A stretch of 64,000 nucleotides of DNA from positions 1,963,318 to 2,027,317 of the forward strand of contig NZ_CP150886.1 of the NCBI RefSeq assembly GCF_038050375.1, in the 5' to 3' direction. Shown here in pieces: positions 35,365-44,228 of this stretch; position 1 is the stretch's first letter, and every line of letters begins with the position of its first letter. The position numbers and the translations under genes are program-made. The DNA is from Okeanomitos corallinicola TIOX110. Its GTDB lineage: Bacteria > Cyanobacteriota > Cyanobacteriia > Cyanobacteriales > Nostocaceae. Below the pieces are notes generated by a model, which had not been told where the DNA came from, ran no database searches, and saw only the letters and a program-made list of their open reading frames with translations.

Positions 35365-36204
35365 ATGTTTATGAATATGCTTGATAAATCCTGGATTTCT
35401 AACCTTGCTTTTGGCTTAACATTATCTGCTTTAACTCTATTTCCGAATATAGCAAAAGCTCAAGTTAGTGTTTCTCCCCTAATTATTGAAAGCAACGCTA
35501 AACGGGGACAAGCTCAAGGAATGATTACTATTACAAATACCAGTAATTCTATTACCCGTGTGCGAGTCTATGCTAAACCTTTTACCTATAGTCGTGATAG
35601 CGGATTTGAAATTTTATCATCTACTCCCACAGACTTAACCAAATATCTGCAATTTTCCCCCCGTGAGTTAACAATTAAACCCAGAGAAAGTCGCAGAGTC
35701 AGGTTAATTAGTCGGTTAGCACCTAATTTACCAGATGGAGAATATCGGGCAGTAATTTTTAATGAAACTCTCACAGAAACCAAAAATTCTCAGGGTAATA
35801 GCGTAGGTTTAGTAGCACGAATTGGTGTAACTTTCTATGTGAGAAAAGGTAATATTTCCCAAAAATTAGAGGTGTCTGGTGCAAGTTTTAATCAAGCACA
35901 AAAACAAATACAAATCCTAGTTACCAACAGCGGTAAAGCAACCGCACGTCCTGGGGTTAATTGGACATTAAAACAAGGGGAAACAGTTGTTAAAAGCGGG
36001 AAAGTAGATCCTAGCTCTGTGGTTGCAGAAAGTGAGCGTAATTTATTATTAAAATATCCTCTAAAAGATGAACCTGCTTTAACTCCTGGTGAATATCAGT
36101 TAAGTGGTGATTTAATCTGGGGAGATAATAACAATGCTAGTAAATTACCATTTAATGTCAATATTTCCATCCCGAAAATAGCACCTGTCCCAGATAAGAA
36201 ATAA
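35365..36204 (+). CDS. PapD-like periplasmic chaperone
   Basis: After a signal peptide (to about AKAQ, residue 33) the protein reads VSVSPLIIESNAKRGQAQG, then ITITNTSNSITRVRVYAKPF, and later FSPRELTIKPRESRRVRLIS. This is the layout of the N-terminal immunoglobulin domain of PapD/FimC/CsuC chaperones, including the basic residue before the G1-like strand. The second half (about 165-270) is another beta domain. Such chaperones cap subunits by donor-strand complementation and deliver them to the usher. At 279 residues it is a little longer than classic forms. The first codons MFMNM leave the exact start uncertain. Confidence 0.75.
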   Translation: MFMNMLDKSWISNLAFGLTLSALTLFPNIAKAQVSVSPLIIESNAKRGQAQGMITITNTSNSITRVRVYAKPFTYSRDSGFEILSSTPTDLTKYLQFSPRELTIKPRESRRVRLISRLAPNLPDGEYRAVIFNETLTETKNSQGNSVGLVARIGVTFYVRKGNISQKLEVSGASFNQAQKQIQILVTNSGKATARPGVNWTLKQGETVVKSGKVDPSSVVAESERNLLLKYPLKDEPALTPGEYQLSGDLIWGDNNNASKLPFNVNISIPKIAPVPDKK

Positions 36205-36235
36205 TATGAAGCTGCATAGAATAAGATGTCGAAAA

Positions 36236-36275
36236 TAATTGAACGCAGATGGACGCAGATAAACGCAGATAAATC
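36236..36275. repeat. Repeat GACGCAGATAAACGCAGATAAA
   Basis: Three near copies of ACGCAGAT(G/A)(G/A)A lie just upstream of the usher-like gene. The same element, in the other orientation, occurs at 9076-9096 and 43546-43578. Confidence 0.8.
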
Positions 36276-36283
36276 AACAGAAT

Positions 36284-38899
36284 ATGCAACAGCATCTCAC
36301 AAATAAAATCAGTATTTGTCTGTTTGCGACTGTCCCAATTATTTGCCAAATTCTCATAATTCCAGTACAAGCAGATGATTTAAATAAAAACAACTCTGAG
36401 ACTACACAAATATCTGATCAAAATACAGAATTTATAGTATTTCCAGTTGGTTTGAATATTGGTAAACGTCCAGTTAAATCTAGTTTTTTAGTTAAGGGTA
36501 AGGAAGATGGAACGGATGCTGTTGATTTTGCCAATTGGTTGATACCTTATGATGCTATAATTGAAGCCTTAAAATTAAAAGTTACCATTTTGGAAGATGG
36601 TCAATTAGAAGTAAAATCTCCTGGTTTAATTACAAAGATTGATCCTAATAAAATACGCACCGATTCTGAATTAGGATTAGTATTAAGTATTGCAGATTTA
36701 GAAAATTTATTTGGTGTCAAAGCTACATTTGATATTAATGAATATGCGATTATTTTAGAAGTTCCTTGGGAAAATAAATCTAGTGATAAGTTTGCAGAAA
36801 CAGAAAATATAATTTCATTGACAGGATTACCAAAAGTTAAACCAGAAAATATTAATATCTCAGCAATAGAACAAAAAGTAACTATTAGCGGGAGTGAGAG
36901 ACAAGACACAAATTATCGAGGTGAATTAATCACTATTGGTAGTGCTTTTGGAGGTTCTTGGTTTTTACGCACAACTCAACGAGATTTAACTGATTTACAA
37001 ACTTGGAATATCAGAGACGCACAATTTTTTAAACCGAAAAAATCTACAGATATTATTATTGGTTCTCAGCGTAATTTTTGGCAAAGTCAAGGAGATTTTT
37101 GGGGTCTAACATACATCAATAGAACAGGTTTTACACCTCCTCAACCTTTTAGTGGTGGTGCTGTAGATTCTCGTCAACGTTTACAAGCATCTGCGATTGG
37201 AAGAACTATAGCAGGTGAAGCTGAACCAGGGACATTAGCAAGATTAGTACAGGGTTTTGGTGATCAGGTAATTGCGGAAATTTTAGTAGATTCTTCTGGT
37301 ATTTATCGCTTTGAAGATATTAAAAATAATAACCGATTTGCTAGTAATAATTATCGAGTTTTATTATATCCCCAAGGAAAATTAACCGCACAACCAGAAA
37401 TACAAGAAGCAAGTTTTACCACTGTTCTGGGACAAATACCCGCAGGTGCTTCAGCTTTGATATTTTCCGGAGGAATGAAAAGAGAATCTTCAGGAAACGG
37501 AAATTTCTTAGGAGATTTTGCTGATTTTCGCGGTGGTATTGCTGGCCGTTGGGGTTTATCGGAAAGTCTAACTGTTGGTGTGGGTGGTGTGTATGAAGAC
37601 TCTCCCAAAGCTTTAGCAGAGTTATTTTATCGTCCTACTAATGTACCTGTACAGGTGGCCTTATTTGCACTTTCAGGTGAGAATGGAAATGTAAATACAG
37701 ATATTCGTTATGATCCATTTTCTAATTTGAATTTAACATTTAATAGCGATCGTTTTTCCCAACGTTCTCAAATAAATTGGCGAGTATTTCCGAATTTGAC
37801 TTTATTTGCTTTAGATAATTCCCGTGATGCTACTTCTGGAGGTTTACAAGTTAGTTATAATAGTCGGGGTTTTTCTACTTTTGGTCGGGTGAGTTTTGAT
37901 GATAAAGACCGCATCCGTTGGAATTTACTACAACGATTAAACAAACTGGAATTAACACAGCGGGGAAATGAAATTGGTACTTTTTCGGAACTAAATTATA
38001 AATTCTCAGACCAGAAATTATTTGATTCAGGAAATGCAATATTATTAAGATACGAAACCAATAATCAGAATAACACTAATAATTTACTAAATATTGGTTG
38101 GCGTTATCGTTCTGAGCAAAAAGCATTAGATGGTAATTATATTTGGGATGTGGAATTAGGTTATGGTATTGGTTCTCAAGGTGAAGGTATCATTGCATCT
38201 TTGGGAACTACAATTTTACCAGGTTTAATGTTGAGAGGACGTTATCAAGGTGTATCAGTAAATTCTGATCAAAGCAGCTTTAGTATTGATTTAGTATCTG
38301 GTTTAAATTTGCAAAGAGGTATTAAACCAAGTGATAGACGCTCGGAATATTTCCGTACCCAAGGAGGTTTATTAATTCAGCCATTTTTTGATAAAAACAA
38401 TAACGGTAAACGAGATAGTAACGAAGAATTTTACACACAGGATGCAGGATTATTAGTAATTATAAATAATCGTCCTCTCAGGTCTTTTTCACCAGATATT
38501 AGAAGTGATGGCATTTTAATCCGTCTTGCACCGGGAACATACCGCTTAGACCTTGATCCAGCAGGGTTCCCCCCCGACTGGCAAGCTAATAATACTGCTT
38601 TAGCAGTAGATGTAATTCCTGGTAGTTATACCCCTGTTGTTATTCCTTTAATTCTCTCCTACACAGTATCAGGAGTTGTCACAGATTCTCAAGGTGATGC
38701 GTTAGTAGGTGCAAGGGTAGAAGCAGTTGAAAAAAACCAAGGAATTAGACGTTTTTCTGTTACCAACGGTGCTGGAGTTTATTATTTAGAAAATTTACCC
38801 CAAGGAAATTACCAGCTAGAAATTAATGGTAAATCTGCTGGTAGTTTAAATTTAGATCAATCTTCAGAACCTTTCCAAGAACTGAATTTAAAAGAATAA
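36284..38899 (+). CDS. Usher-like outer membrane protein with C-terminal carboxypeptidase-regulatory domain
   Basis: This 871-residue exported protein (signal peptide about 1-29, ending VQADD) begins with LNIGKRPVKSSFLVKG and a soluble N-terminal region (to about 215) that also resembles a copper-amine-oxidase-N-like fold. A long beta-barrel region with alternating aromatic strands follows (about 220-690), then two small beta domains; the last (SGVVTDSQGDALVGARVEAV, about 790-860) is a CarboxypepD-regulatory-like domain. Size, order and the neighbouring chaperone and subunits fit a divergent FimD/PapC-type usher that would secrete and assemble the fibre. Classical usher motifs are weak, so this rests largely on context. 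Confidence 0.6.
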   Translation: MQQHLTNKISICLFATVPIICQILIIPVQADDLNKNNSETTQISDQNTEFIVFPVGLNIGKRPVKSSFLVKGKEDGTDAVDFANWLIPYDAIIEALKLKVTILEDGQLEVKSPGLITKIDPNKIRTDSELGLVLSIADLENLFGVKATFDINEYAIILEVPWENKSSDKFAETENIISLTGLPKVKPENINISAIEQKVTISGSERQDTNYRGELITIGSAFGGSWFLRTTQRDLTDLQTWNIRDAQFFKPKKSTDIIIGSQRNFWQSQGDFWGLTYINRTGFTPPQPFSGGAVDSRQRLQASAIGRTIAGEAEPGTLARLVQGFGDQVIAEILVDSSGIYRFEDIKNNNRFASNNYRVLLYPQGKLTAQPEIQEASFTTVLGQIPAGASALIFSGGMKRESSGNGNFLGDFADFRGGIAGRWGLSESLTVGVGGVYEDSPKALAELFYRPTNVPVQVALFALSGENGNVNTDIRYDPFSNLNLTFNSDRFSQRSQINWRVFPNLTLFALDNSRDATSGGLQVSYNSRGFSTFGRVSFDDKDRIRWNLLQRLNKLELTQRGNEIGTFSELNYKFSDQKLFDSGNAILLRYETNNQNNTNNLLNIGWRYRSEQKALDGNYIWDVELGYGIGSQGEGIIASLGTTILPGLMLRGRYQGVSVNSDQSSFSIDLVSGLNLQRGIKPSDRRSEYFRTQGGLLIQPFFDKNNNGKRDSNEEFYTQDAGLLVIINNRPLRSFSPDIRSDGILIRLAPGTYRLDLDPAGFPPDWQANNTALAVDVIPGSYTPVVIPLILSYTVSGVVTDSQGDALVGARVEAVEKNQGIRRFSVTNGAGVYYLENLPQGNYQLEINGKSAGSLNLDQSSEPFQELNLKE

Positions 38900-38902
38900 T
38901 TT

Positions 38903-40231
38903 TTATTTGTCCGCATGAACATAGTCAACAAAGTAAAATTTAGGAATCAAAGAAAACTTCAACAAAGCGGAAATTCCCATTCCTAAAAGTGCGGTAATAA
39001 TTAATGGTAAACCTACCCGCAAACGCAAACTATCAGGAAGAACAGCAACCCCAGAAACAACAATTACAAAATATCCTAAAAGTCCTATTTGCAGACGTTC
39101 TATATTTTTAACCGCTGTTCTACAACTACTACAATGTTGAGTATGTTGTTGATAACGATCCAACATTACACGACGATCATTATTAATTTTACTTTCTGTA
39201 TTCTTAATACCTACCTTATCCCAAGGTAACTTACCTTGACAATATTTATCAAACCAAGTCCTAAACTCAATTACTAATCTATCTGCACTGGTAGGTAATT
39301 TATAAGCTGTTTTCCAACTTTCTTTTTCTTGTTTTTGTTTTAAGAAATACTCTTGCTGATTTAATAATATCATGTCACCATCTAAAAGAAAATTTCTATT
39401 ATTAATATGATCCCACCAACGGGGTGTTAAAGAATGGGTAGTTTTAGCGAAGTTACGAGGAAATTGACCAACAAGTCTGGATTTTCCAGGAGATACAGGT
39501 ATACAATAAGTTACAATTCCGAATTTCTTCTCAGTTTTACCAATAGTAATGGCATATTCTAAACGACAAGGTGGTTCAAAAGTAATAGTTGTTGGTAAAC
39601 CTCTGGGAAGATCAACTTCAATTAAATCAATGGTTGATTTCGTGATATTCATGGGTATAGGTATTGCTTTGTTCCGATCGCCTTGTACCCCGTGGTGAGC
39701 AAAAGGAACATGACTAGGATCAGCTAGGTTTTCTATGAAAGTCTGCCAATCATATTCTAAATCACGGACTACAGAAGTCCAAACAAATCCTTTACTTGCA
39801 TCTACTTGAGGTGATAGCGGTAGAGGTGTTTTTGCTGCTAATTCTACTGTTTTGATATCTGGCCAAACCCAAAGTAAATCATTTTCTTCTTTGACTGGAA
39901 GGGAAGTTACACAGAAATTATCTTTGTTTTTATCAAGTATTTCTGGTTTTTCTGCTTGGGGAATATCTGTACAAATACCCTGTTGATCAAATTGCCAACC
40001 GTGATAACTACACATTAAATTTCCAGTTTTATCATCAATTCTTCCTTCGCTTAATGGTGCTAAACGGTGAGGACATTGATCTATAAATACTCGGTAATTT
40101 TCGGAATTTCTGGGTTTCCAAATTACTAAACGTATTCCTAACAAGGTTACTGGTGTAGGACGTTCTGGATCAAGGTCTTCAACTGGTGAAAGAGGATACC
40201 AATGTTGAAAAAAGTTAAATTCGTTTTCCAT
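38903..40231 (-). CDS. Rieske oxygenase of the PaO/PTC52 type
   Basis: A Rieske [2Fe-2S] domain lies at the N-terminus with CPHRLAPLSEGR and CSYHGWQFD (Cys-His pairs near 53-55 and 74-77). The mononuclear iron site follows, with ENLADPSHVPFAHHG (Asp and two His). The C-terminus has the CSSC motif (QHCSSCR), a known mark of pheophorbide a oxygenase and related plastid enzymes that responds to redox, and then two membrane spans (about 375-425). The substrate in cyanobacteria is not settled; chlorophyll-related ring oxidation is plausible by family. It is convergent with the usher-like gene, 3 bases apart. Confidence 0.87.
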   Translation of the reverse strand: MENEFNFFQHWYPLSPVEDLDPERPTPVTLLGIRLVIWKPRNSENYRVFIDQCPHRLAPLSEGRIDDKTGNLMCSYHGWQFDQQGICTDIPQAEKPEILDKNKDNFCVTSLPVKEENDLLWVWPDIKTVELAAKTPLPLSPQVDASKGFVWTSVVRDLEYDWQTFIENLADPSHVPFAHHGVQGDRNKAIPIPMNITKSTIDLIEVDLPRGLPTTITFEPPCRLEYAITIGKTEKKFGIVTYCIPVSPGKSRLVGQFPRNFAKTTHSLTPRWWDHINNRNFLLDGDMILLNQQEYFLKQKQEKESWKTAYKLPTSADRLVIEFRTWFDKYCQGKLPWDKVGIKNTESKINNDRRVMLDRYQQHTQHCSSCRTAVKNIERLQIGLLGYFVIVVSGVAVLPDSLRLRVGLPLIITALLGMGISALLKFSLIPKFYFVDYVHADK

Positions 40232-40280
40232 TACACTTAATTATGAAAATCAATTACTGTTTAAATCTGTAAACTATTTT

Positions 40281-40541
40281 ATGTCTAAATCTGCAATAAA
40301 TATCACTGTTAAATTGTTCGCTGCTTATCAAGAAGCATATCAACTGCCAGAATTAACCCTGGAATTTCCTCATGGTACACCAGTCAAAGCCGTGTGCGAT
40401 CGCCTAATTAGCGAACATCCACAACTAGAAAAATGGCGCCATGTTACCCGCTTCGGCATTAACTTAACCTTTGTCGAACCGGACACTCTTTTAAATGATG
40501 GTGATGAAGTCGTCCTCATTCCCCCCGTAAGTGGAGGTTGA
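40281..40541 (+). CDS. MoaD/ThiS-family sulfur carrier protein
   Basis: This 86-residue ubiquitin-fold protein starts INITVKLFAAYQEAYQ and ends in GDEVVLIPPVSGG; the terminal Gly-Gly is adenylated and thiocarboxylated in this family. The form LFAAYQEA resembles MoaD, the small subunit of molybdopterin synthase. No MoaE gene is near. It lies upstream of thrC in the same direction, with a second carrier on the far side of thrC. Its partner may be MoaE elsewhere, or ThrC. Confidence 0.85.
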   Translation: MSKSAINITVKLFAAYQEAYQLPELTLEFPHGTPVKAVCDRLISEHPQLEKWRHVTRFGINLTFVEPDTLLNDGDEVVLIPPVSGG

Positions 40542-40587
40542 GGAGAAATGGAGAGTTGGAATGTTGACATACTCACCAATCACCAAT

Positions 40588-40606
40588 CCCGACAAAAATA
40601 GTCGGG
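40588..40606 (+). terminator. Short hairpin between moaD-like gene and thrC
   Basis: CCCGAC (40588-40593) pairs with GTCGGG (40601-40606) around AAAAATA; TATGTTTG follows. The T-run is weak, so only partial termination is likely. Confidence 0.4.
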
Positions 40607-40678
40607 TATGTTTGACGAGTATTTTGGCTCATGCTACTATCATTTAACAGTCAAGGAATATACGGGGAAAGGTAGTTT

Positions 40679-41983
40679 ATGACTCAAGCAGTAGCAAACT
40701 TAAACAAAGCCAACGCTTCCATCTTAAAAGCACTCAAGTGTAAAGAATGTGGTGCTGAATACGAACTCAAAGCAATTCATGTTTGTGAGGAATGCTTCGG
40801 GCCATTGGAAGTTAAATATGACTATGATGTTTTGCGTCAGTCTGTAAGTCGAGAAACTATTGAAGCTGGCCCCAATTCTATTTGGCGTTACCGTCAATTC
40901 TTACCAGTTGCTACTGATAACTATATAGATGTGGGAACAGGGATGACACCCTTAGTCCGTTCTCACCGTCTTGCCCGCCGCCTGGGTTTAAATAAACTTT
41001 ATATTAAAAATGACGCTGTTAATATGCCCACCCTGAGCTTTAAAGATCGGGTTGTATCCGTGGCACTTAGCAGAGCTAGAGAATTAGGTTTTACTACAGT
41101 ATCTTGTGCTAGTACCGGTAACTTAGCAAATTCTACAGCAGCGATCGCCGCCCATGCTGGTTTAGATTGTTGTGTATTTATTCCTTCTGACTTAGAAGCA
41201 GGTAAAATCTTGGGTAGCTTAGTCTACAGTCCTACCTTAATGGCTGTTAAAGGCAACTACGACCAAGTTAACCGCCTGTGTTCAGAAGTTGCAAACACCT
41301 ACGGTTGGGGTTTTGTAAATATTAACCTCCGTCCTTATTATTCTGAAGGTTCTAAAACATTAGGCTATGAAGTTGCCGAACAACTAGGATGGGAATTACC
41401 AGATCACATCGTTGCACCTTTAGCTTCTGGTTCATTGTTCACCAAGATTTATAAAGGTTTCAATGAATTTGTAGAAACTGGTTTAGTCGAAGGTAAAAAA
41501 GTCCGTTTCAGCGGCGCACAAGCAGAGGGATGTTCCCCCATCGCTGAAGCATTCAGAGAAGGTAGAGACTTTATTAAACCAGTTAAACCCAATACCATCG
41601 CTAAATCTATCGCTATTGGTAACCCAGCGGATGGTGTCTATGCTGTAGAAATAGCCCAAAAAACCAACGGTAATATCGAATCTGTGAACGACACAGAAAT
41701 TATCGAAGGAATCAAACTTCTCGCAGAAACTGAAGGTATCTTCACCGAAACCGCAGGTGGTACAACCGTTGCAGTGCTGAAGAAATTAGTAGAAGCTGGC
41801 AAAATTGACCCAGATGAAACCACCGTTGTTTACATCACTGGTAATGGTTTGAAAACCCAGGAAGCAATACAAGGCTACATTGGCGAACCTCTAACCATTG
41901 ATGCTAAATTAGATAGCTTTGAGCGGGCATTAGAAAGATCCCGTACCCTTGATCGCCTAGAATGGCAACAAGTTTTAGTTTAA
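40679..41983 (+). CDS. thrC: Threonine synthase with N-terminal zinc-ribbon
   Basis: Threonine synthase converts O-phosphohomoserine to threonine with pyridoxal phosphate. The PLP lysine lies in LSFKDRVVSVAL (near residue 121), and the phosphate-binding loop is ASTGNLANSTAA. Residues 20-47 form a rubredoxin-like knuckle, CKECGAEYELKAIHVCEECF, as in the shorter class of bacterial and archaeal ThrC. The C-terminal tail ends DRLEWQQVLV. It is flanked by two ubiquitin-fold sulfur carriers, an arrangement that suggests a possible sulfhydrylase-like side role; canonical ThrC is the safest call. Confidence 0.9.
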   Translation: MTQAVANLNKANASILKALKCKECGAEYELKAIHVCEECFGPLEVKYDYDVLRQSVSRETIEAGPNSIWRYRQFLPVATDNYIDVGTGMTPLVRSHRLARRLGLNKLYIKNDAVNMPTLSFKDRVVSVALSRARELGFTTVSCASTGNLANSTAAIAAHAGLDCCVFIPSDLEAGKILGSLVYSPTLMAVKGNYDQVNRLCSEVANTYGWGFVNINLRPYYSEGSKTLGYEVAEQLGWELPDHIVAPLASGSLFTKIYKGFNEFVETGLVEGKKVRFSGAQAEGCSPIAEAFREGRDFIKPVKPNTIAKSIAIGNPADGVYAVEIAQKTNGNIESVNDTEIIEGIKLLAETEGIFTETAGGTTVAVLKKLVEAGKIDPDETTVVYITGNGLKTQEAIQGYIGEPLTIDAKLDSFERALERSRTLDRLEWQQVLV

Positions 41984-42023
41984 ATTCTGTCATTGGTAAC
42001 GTAAAATTTAACCACTGACTTGA

Positions 42024-42047
42024 GGGGGTTTAGCATTGCTGAACCCC
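42024..42047. repeat. Palindromic repeat GGGTTTAGCA/TGCTGAACCC
   Basis: GGGGTTTAGCATTGCTGAACCCC forms a near-perfect hairpin between thrC and the CysO-like gene. A sister copy is at 42414-42435, so the CysO-like gene is bracketed by them. Confidence 0.85.
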
Positions 42048-42092
42048 TACAAATTCACTCACAATTAAAAAGTAAAGACTCACCTGGAAATC

Positions 42093-42368
42093 ATGGCCGT
42101 TAAAGTTTTAATTCCCACTGCGCTGCAAAAATTTACAAATAATCAAGCTACCTTAGAATGCAGTGGTAGTAATATTTCTGAATTGTTAGATTCCTTAGAA
42201 ACTGCTTGTCCTGGAATTAAAGAAAAAATCTGTGATGAAACTGGAAAACCCCGTCGTTTCCTGAACATCTACGTTAACAGTGAAGATATCCGCTTTCTAG
42301 ACAACACAGAAACAACTCTAAATGATGGTGATGAAGTTAGTATTGTTCCAGCTGTAGCAGGTGGTTAA
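42093..42368 (+). CDS. CysO-like ubiquitin-fold sulfur carrier
   Basis: This 91-residue protein begins [13 protein letters not shown] and has [17 protein letters not shown], then [13 protein letters not shown] at its end. This pattern is closer to Mycobacterium CysO (same PAVAGG tail and FVNIYVN segment) than to MoaD. CysO carries a thiocarboxylate that the PLP enzyme CysM uses to make cysteine. Here the neighbour is ThrC, also a fold-type II PLP enzyme. No JAMM peptidase or CysM gene is in the window. A role in sulfur transfer is expected from family; the pathway is inference. Confidence 0.85.
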   Translation: MAVKVLIPTALQKFTNNQATLECSGSNISELLDSLETACPGIKEKICDETGKPRRFLNIYVNSEDIRFLDNTETTLNDGDEVSIVPAVAGG

Positions 42369-42413
42369 TTAGCAGTTAGCCAAATATTAATCATTGGAAA
42401 ACTAGAAGTAAAT

Positions 42414-42435
42414 GGGTTTAGCACTGCTAAACCCC
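42414..42435. repeat. Palindromic repeat, second copy
   Basis: GGGTTTAGCACTGCTAAACCCC forms a perfect stem with a short loop, downstream of the CysO-like gene; a diverged CTGTCACCTGTCACC fragment follows it. Confidence 0.85.
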
Positions 42436-42467
42436 TACTGTCACCTGTCACCGTGGTGTAGCACCTG

Positions 42468-43454
42468 TTAACTCAATAAAGCCTTTAACTCTTCAGTTTT
42501 TAATCTTGGCCCGTAGGTTGTAACAATCTGAGAAGCTGCTTGAGATGCTAATTTTCCGGCTGCTTCATAGTTCATCCCGTGGGTGACACCATAAAGAAAA
42601 GCACCTGCATACATATCACCAGCACCTACTGTATCTACAGCTTTGACTTGAGGTGCAGCAATTTCAATTAATTTTTCACCATCAAATACGACTGAACCCT
42701 TGGGGCCGCGAGTAATAGCAAACCCTTTACTCAAGATTTTTAACTTATCTACAGCTACTTGAAAATCTTCAGTTTCTGCTAAACCTAATGCTTCACTTTC
42801 ATTAGCAAAGATAAAGTCTAAACCAGATCCGATTATGTCTAATAAACCATCTTTAAAGAATTTTACCATGTTGTAATCAGACAGAGTAAAAGTGGTTTTT
42901 ACTCCCGCATTTTTAGCGATTTCTCTGGCTTTGATAGCTGCGTCTTTGCCAGTGGGAGAAGTGACTAAATAGCCTTCGATGTATAAATATTCAGAATCTG
43001 CGATCGCCTCTGGAACTAATTCATTAGTAGAAAATTCCCCCGTAATTCCCAAAAATGTATTCATTGTCCGATCAGCATCGGGAGTTACTAAAACCAAACA
43101 TTTACCAGTAATTCCTGATTGTAAATCAGCATCTTTTAAATTTGTATCTACCTGACAGTTAAGCAAATCTTTAATGTAAAAGTCGCCAAATTCATCATTA
43201 GCAACTTTACAGGAATAAAAACTTCTTCCTCCAAATTGACTAATTGCTACAATTGTGTTAGCCGCTGAACCTCCACAACTTTTATGACAATTCAGAGTTT
43301 TCAGATTTTCTAAAACATGATTTTGACTTTCTTCATCTAGGAGTGTCATTACACCTTTATCAATATTTAGCTTTTGTAGTAGCTCTGGAGAGACTTGATA
43401 TTCAATATCCACCAAAGCATTACCCACACCATAAACATCATATTTCTTGCCCAT
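42468..43454 (-). CDS. PfkB-family adenosine kinase
   Basis: This is a ribokinase-fold sugar or nucleoside kinase of 328 residues. The N-terminal glycine pair is in KSCGGSAANTIVAISQFGG, and the C-terminal catalytic motif is VDTVGAGDMYAGAFLYG, with the base Asp of GAGD. Close relatives in cyanobacteria are annotated as adenosine kinase, making AMP from adenosine. Substrate is not proven by motif alone. It is convergent with the CysO-like gene. Confidence 0.87.
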   Translation of the reverse strand: MGKKYDVYGVGNALVDIEYQVSPELLQKLNIDKGVMTLLDEESQNHVLENLKTLNCHKSCGGSAANTIVAISQFGGRSFYSCKVANDEFGDFYIKDLLNCQVDTNLKDADLQSGITGKCLVLVTPDADRTMNTFLGITGEFSTNELVPEAIADSEYLYIEGYLVTSPTGKDAAIKAREIAKNAGVKTTFTLSDYNMVKFFKDGLLDIIGSGLDFIFANESEALGLAETEDFQVAVDKLKILSKGFAITRGPKGSVVFDGEKLIEIAAPQVKAVDTVGAGDMYAGAFLYGVTHGMNYEAAGKLASQAASQIVTTYGPRLKTEELKALLS

Positions 43455-43545
43455 TCTTAATCTCCTAGAATAATTTCTGTCTAACTCGAACAGAATTGAT
43501 AATAACAGATATGCAACAGATATGAAAAATTATGATTCATTCGTT

Positions 43546-43578
43546 TTTATCTGCGTCTATCTGCGTTTATCTGCGGTT
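43546..43578. repeat. Repeat ATCTGCGTCTATCTGCGTTTATCTGCGG
   Basis: Three copies of (T)ATCTGCGT in tandem, the reverse of the element at 36236-36275, lie upstream of the PfkB kinase gene. Confidence 0.85.
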
Positions 43579-43668
43579 AATTCTTTTCAATAGATTTATT
43601 TTATGGAGATTGAGAGTCCAGGAATGTTGAATTAATTTATTTCTATCAACTATAATCATCAAAACTGA

Positions 43669-44031
43669 TCAGGATTTAGTTGGAATTAATTTCTGTTGCC
43701 ATTCATCATTGTTTTCTATATTATTCAAAACTATTCGCTGATAGGATTCATTGGCTAATTGAATGTTTAAAACATTACCAAAATTATTCTTTCTTCTCAC
43801 ATACCAAAATTCCTTACCTCTGTCTGTATAATAAGTTCCAGTTTTAATTACACCAGGAATAGCTGTACCAGGAGCGCGGATTTCTTTCCAGGTATTCGGT
43901 GGTAACTCTGTTGTCACTTGGATAATATTAGTGAGAGGAATTTGCCAAGATTTGTGCAGTCTAGCTGCTAAAAGTTGTTCTGTGAATGTAAATTCAATCT
44001 GCAAACAGTCATCTATTATATTTAAATTCAT
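43669..44031 (-). CDS. Small protein with bacterial PH-like domain, uncharacterised
   Basis: The 120-residue protein is predicted all-beta with one C-terminal helix (NIENNDEWQQKLI). The segments SWQIPLTNIIQVTTEL, IKTGTYYTDRGKEFWYVR and NESYQRIVLNN resemble small bacterial pleckstrin-homology-like proteins. There is no signal peptide or membrane span. No function is known, and neighbours give no hint. Confidence 0.65.
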   Translation of the reverse strand: MNLNIIDDCLQIEFTFTEQLLAARLHKSWQIPLTNIIQVTTELPPNTWKEIRAPGTAIPGVIKTGTYYTDRGKEFWYVRRKNNFGNVLNIQLANESYQRIVLNNIENNDEWQQKLIPTKS

Positions 44032-44228
44032 GGTTTGATAAAAATAATTTACTTACTTATTTATTAATTTTATTCCCATATAAAATGATTTGTCATTGTC
44101 ATCAAAGAAAAAATCTGAGAGATGATTAGAGATGAATAGCTATCCTCTGGTATGTCAAAATAAAAAGGATTGACTATCACAACGTAAGTAACTCACTCAA
44201 ACAGCTAGATAAAGGATTGATCTGAGAA

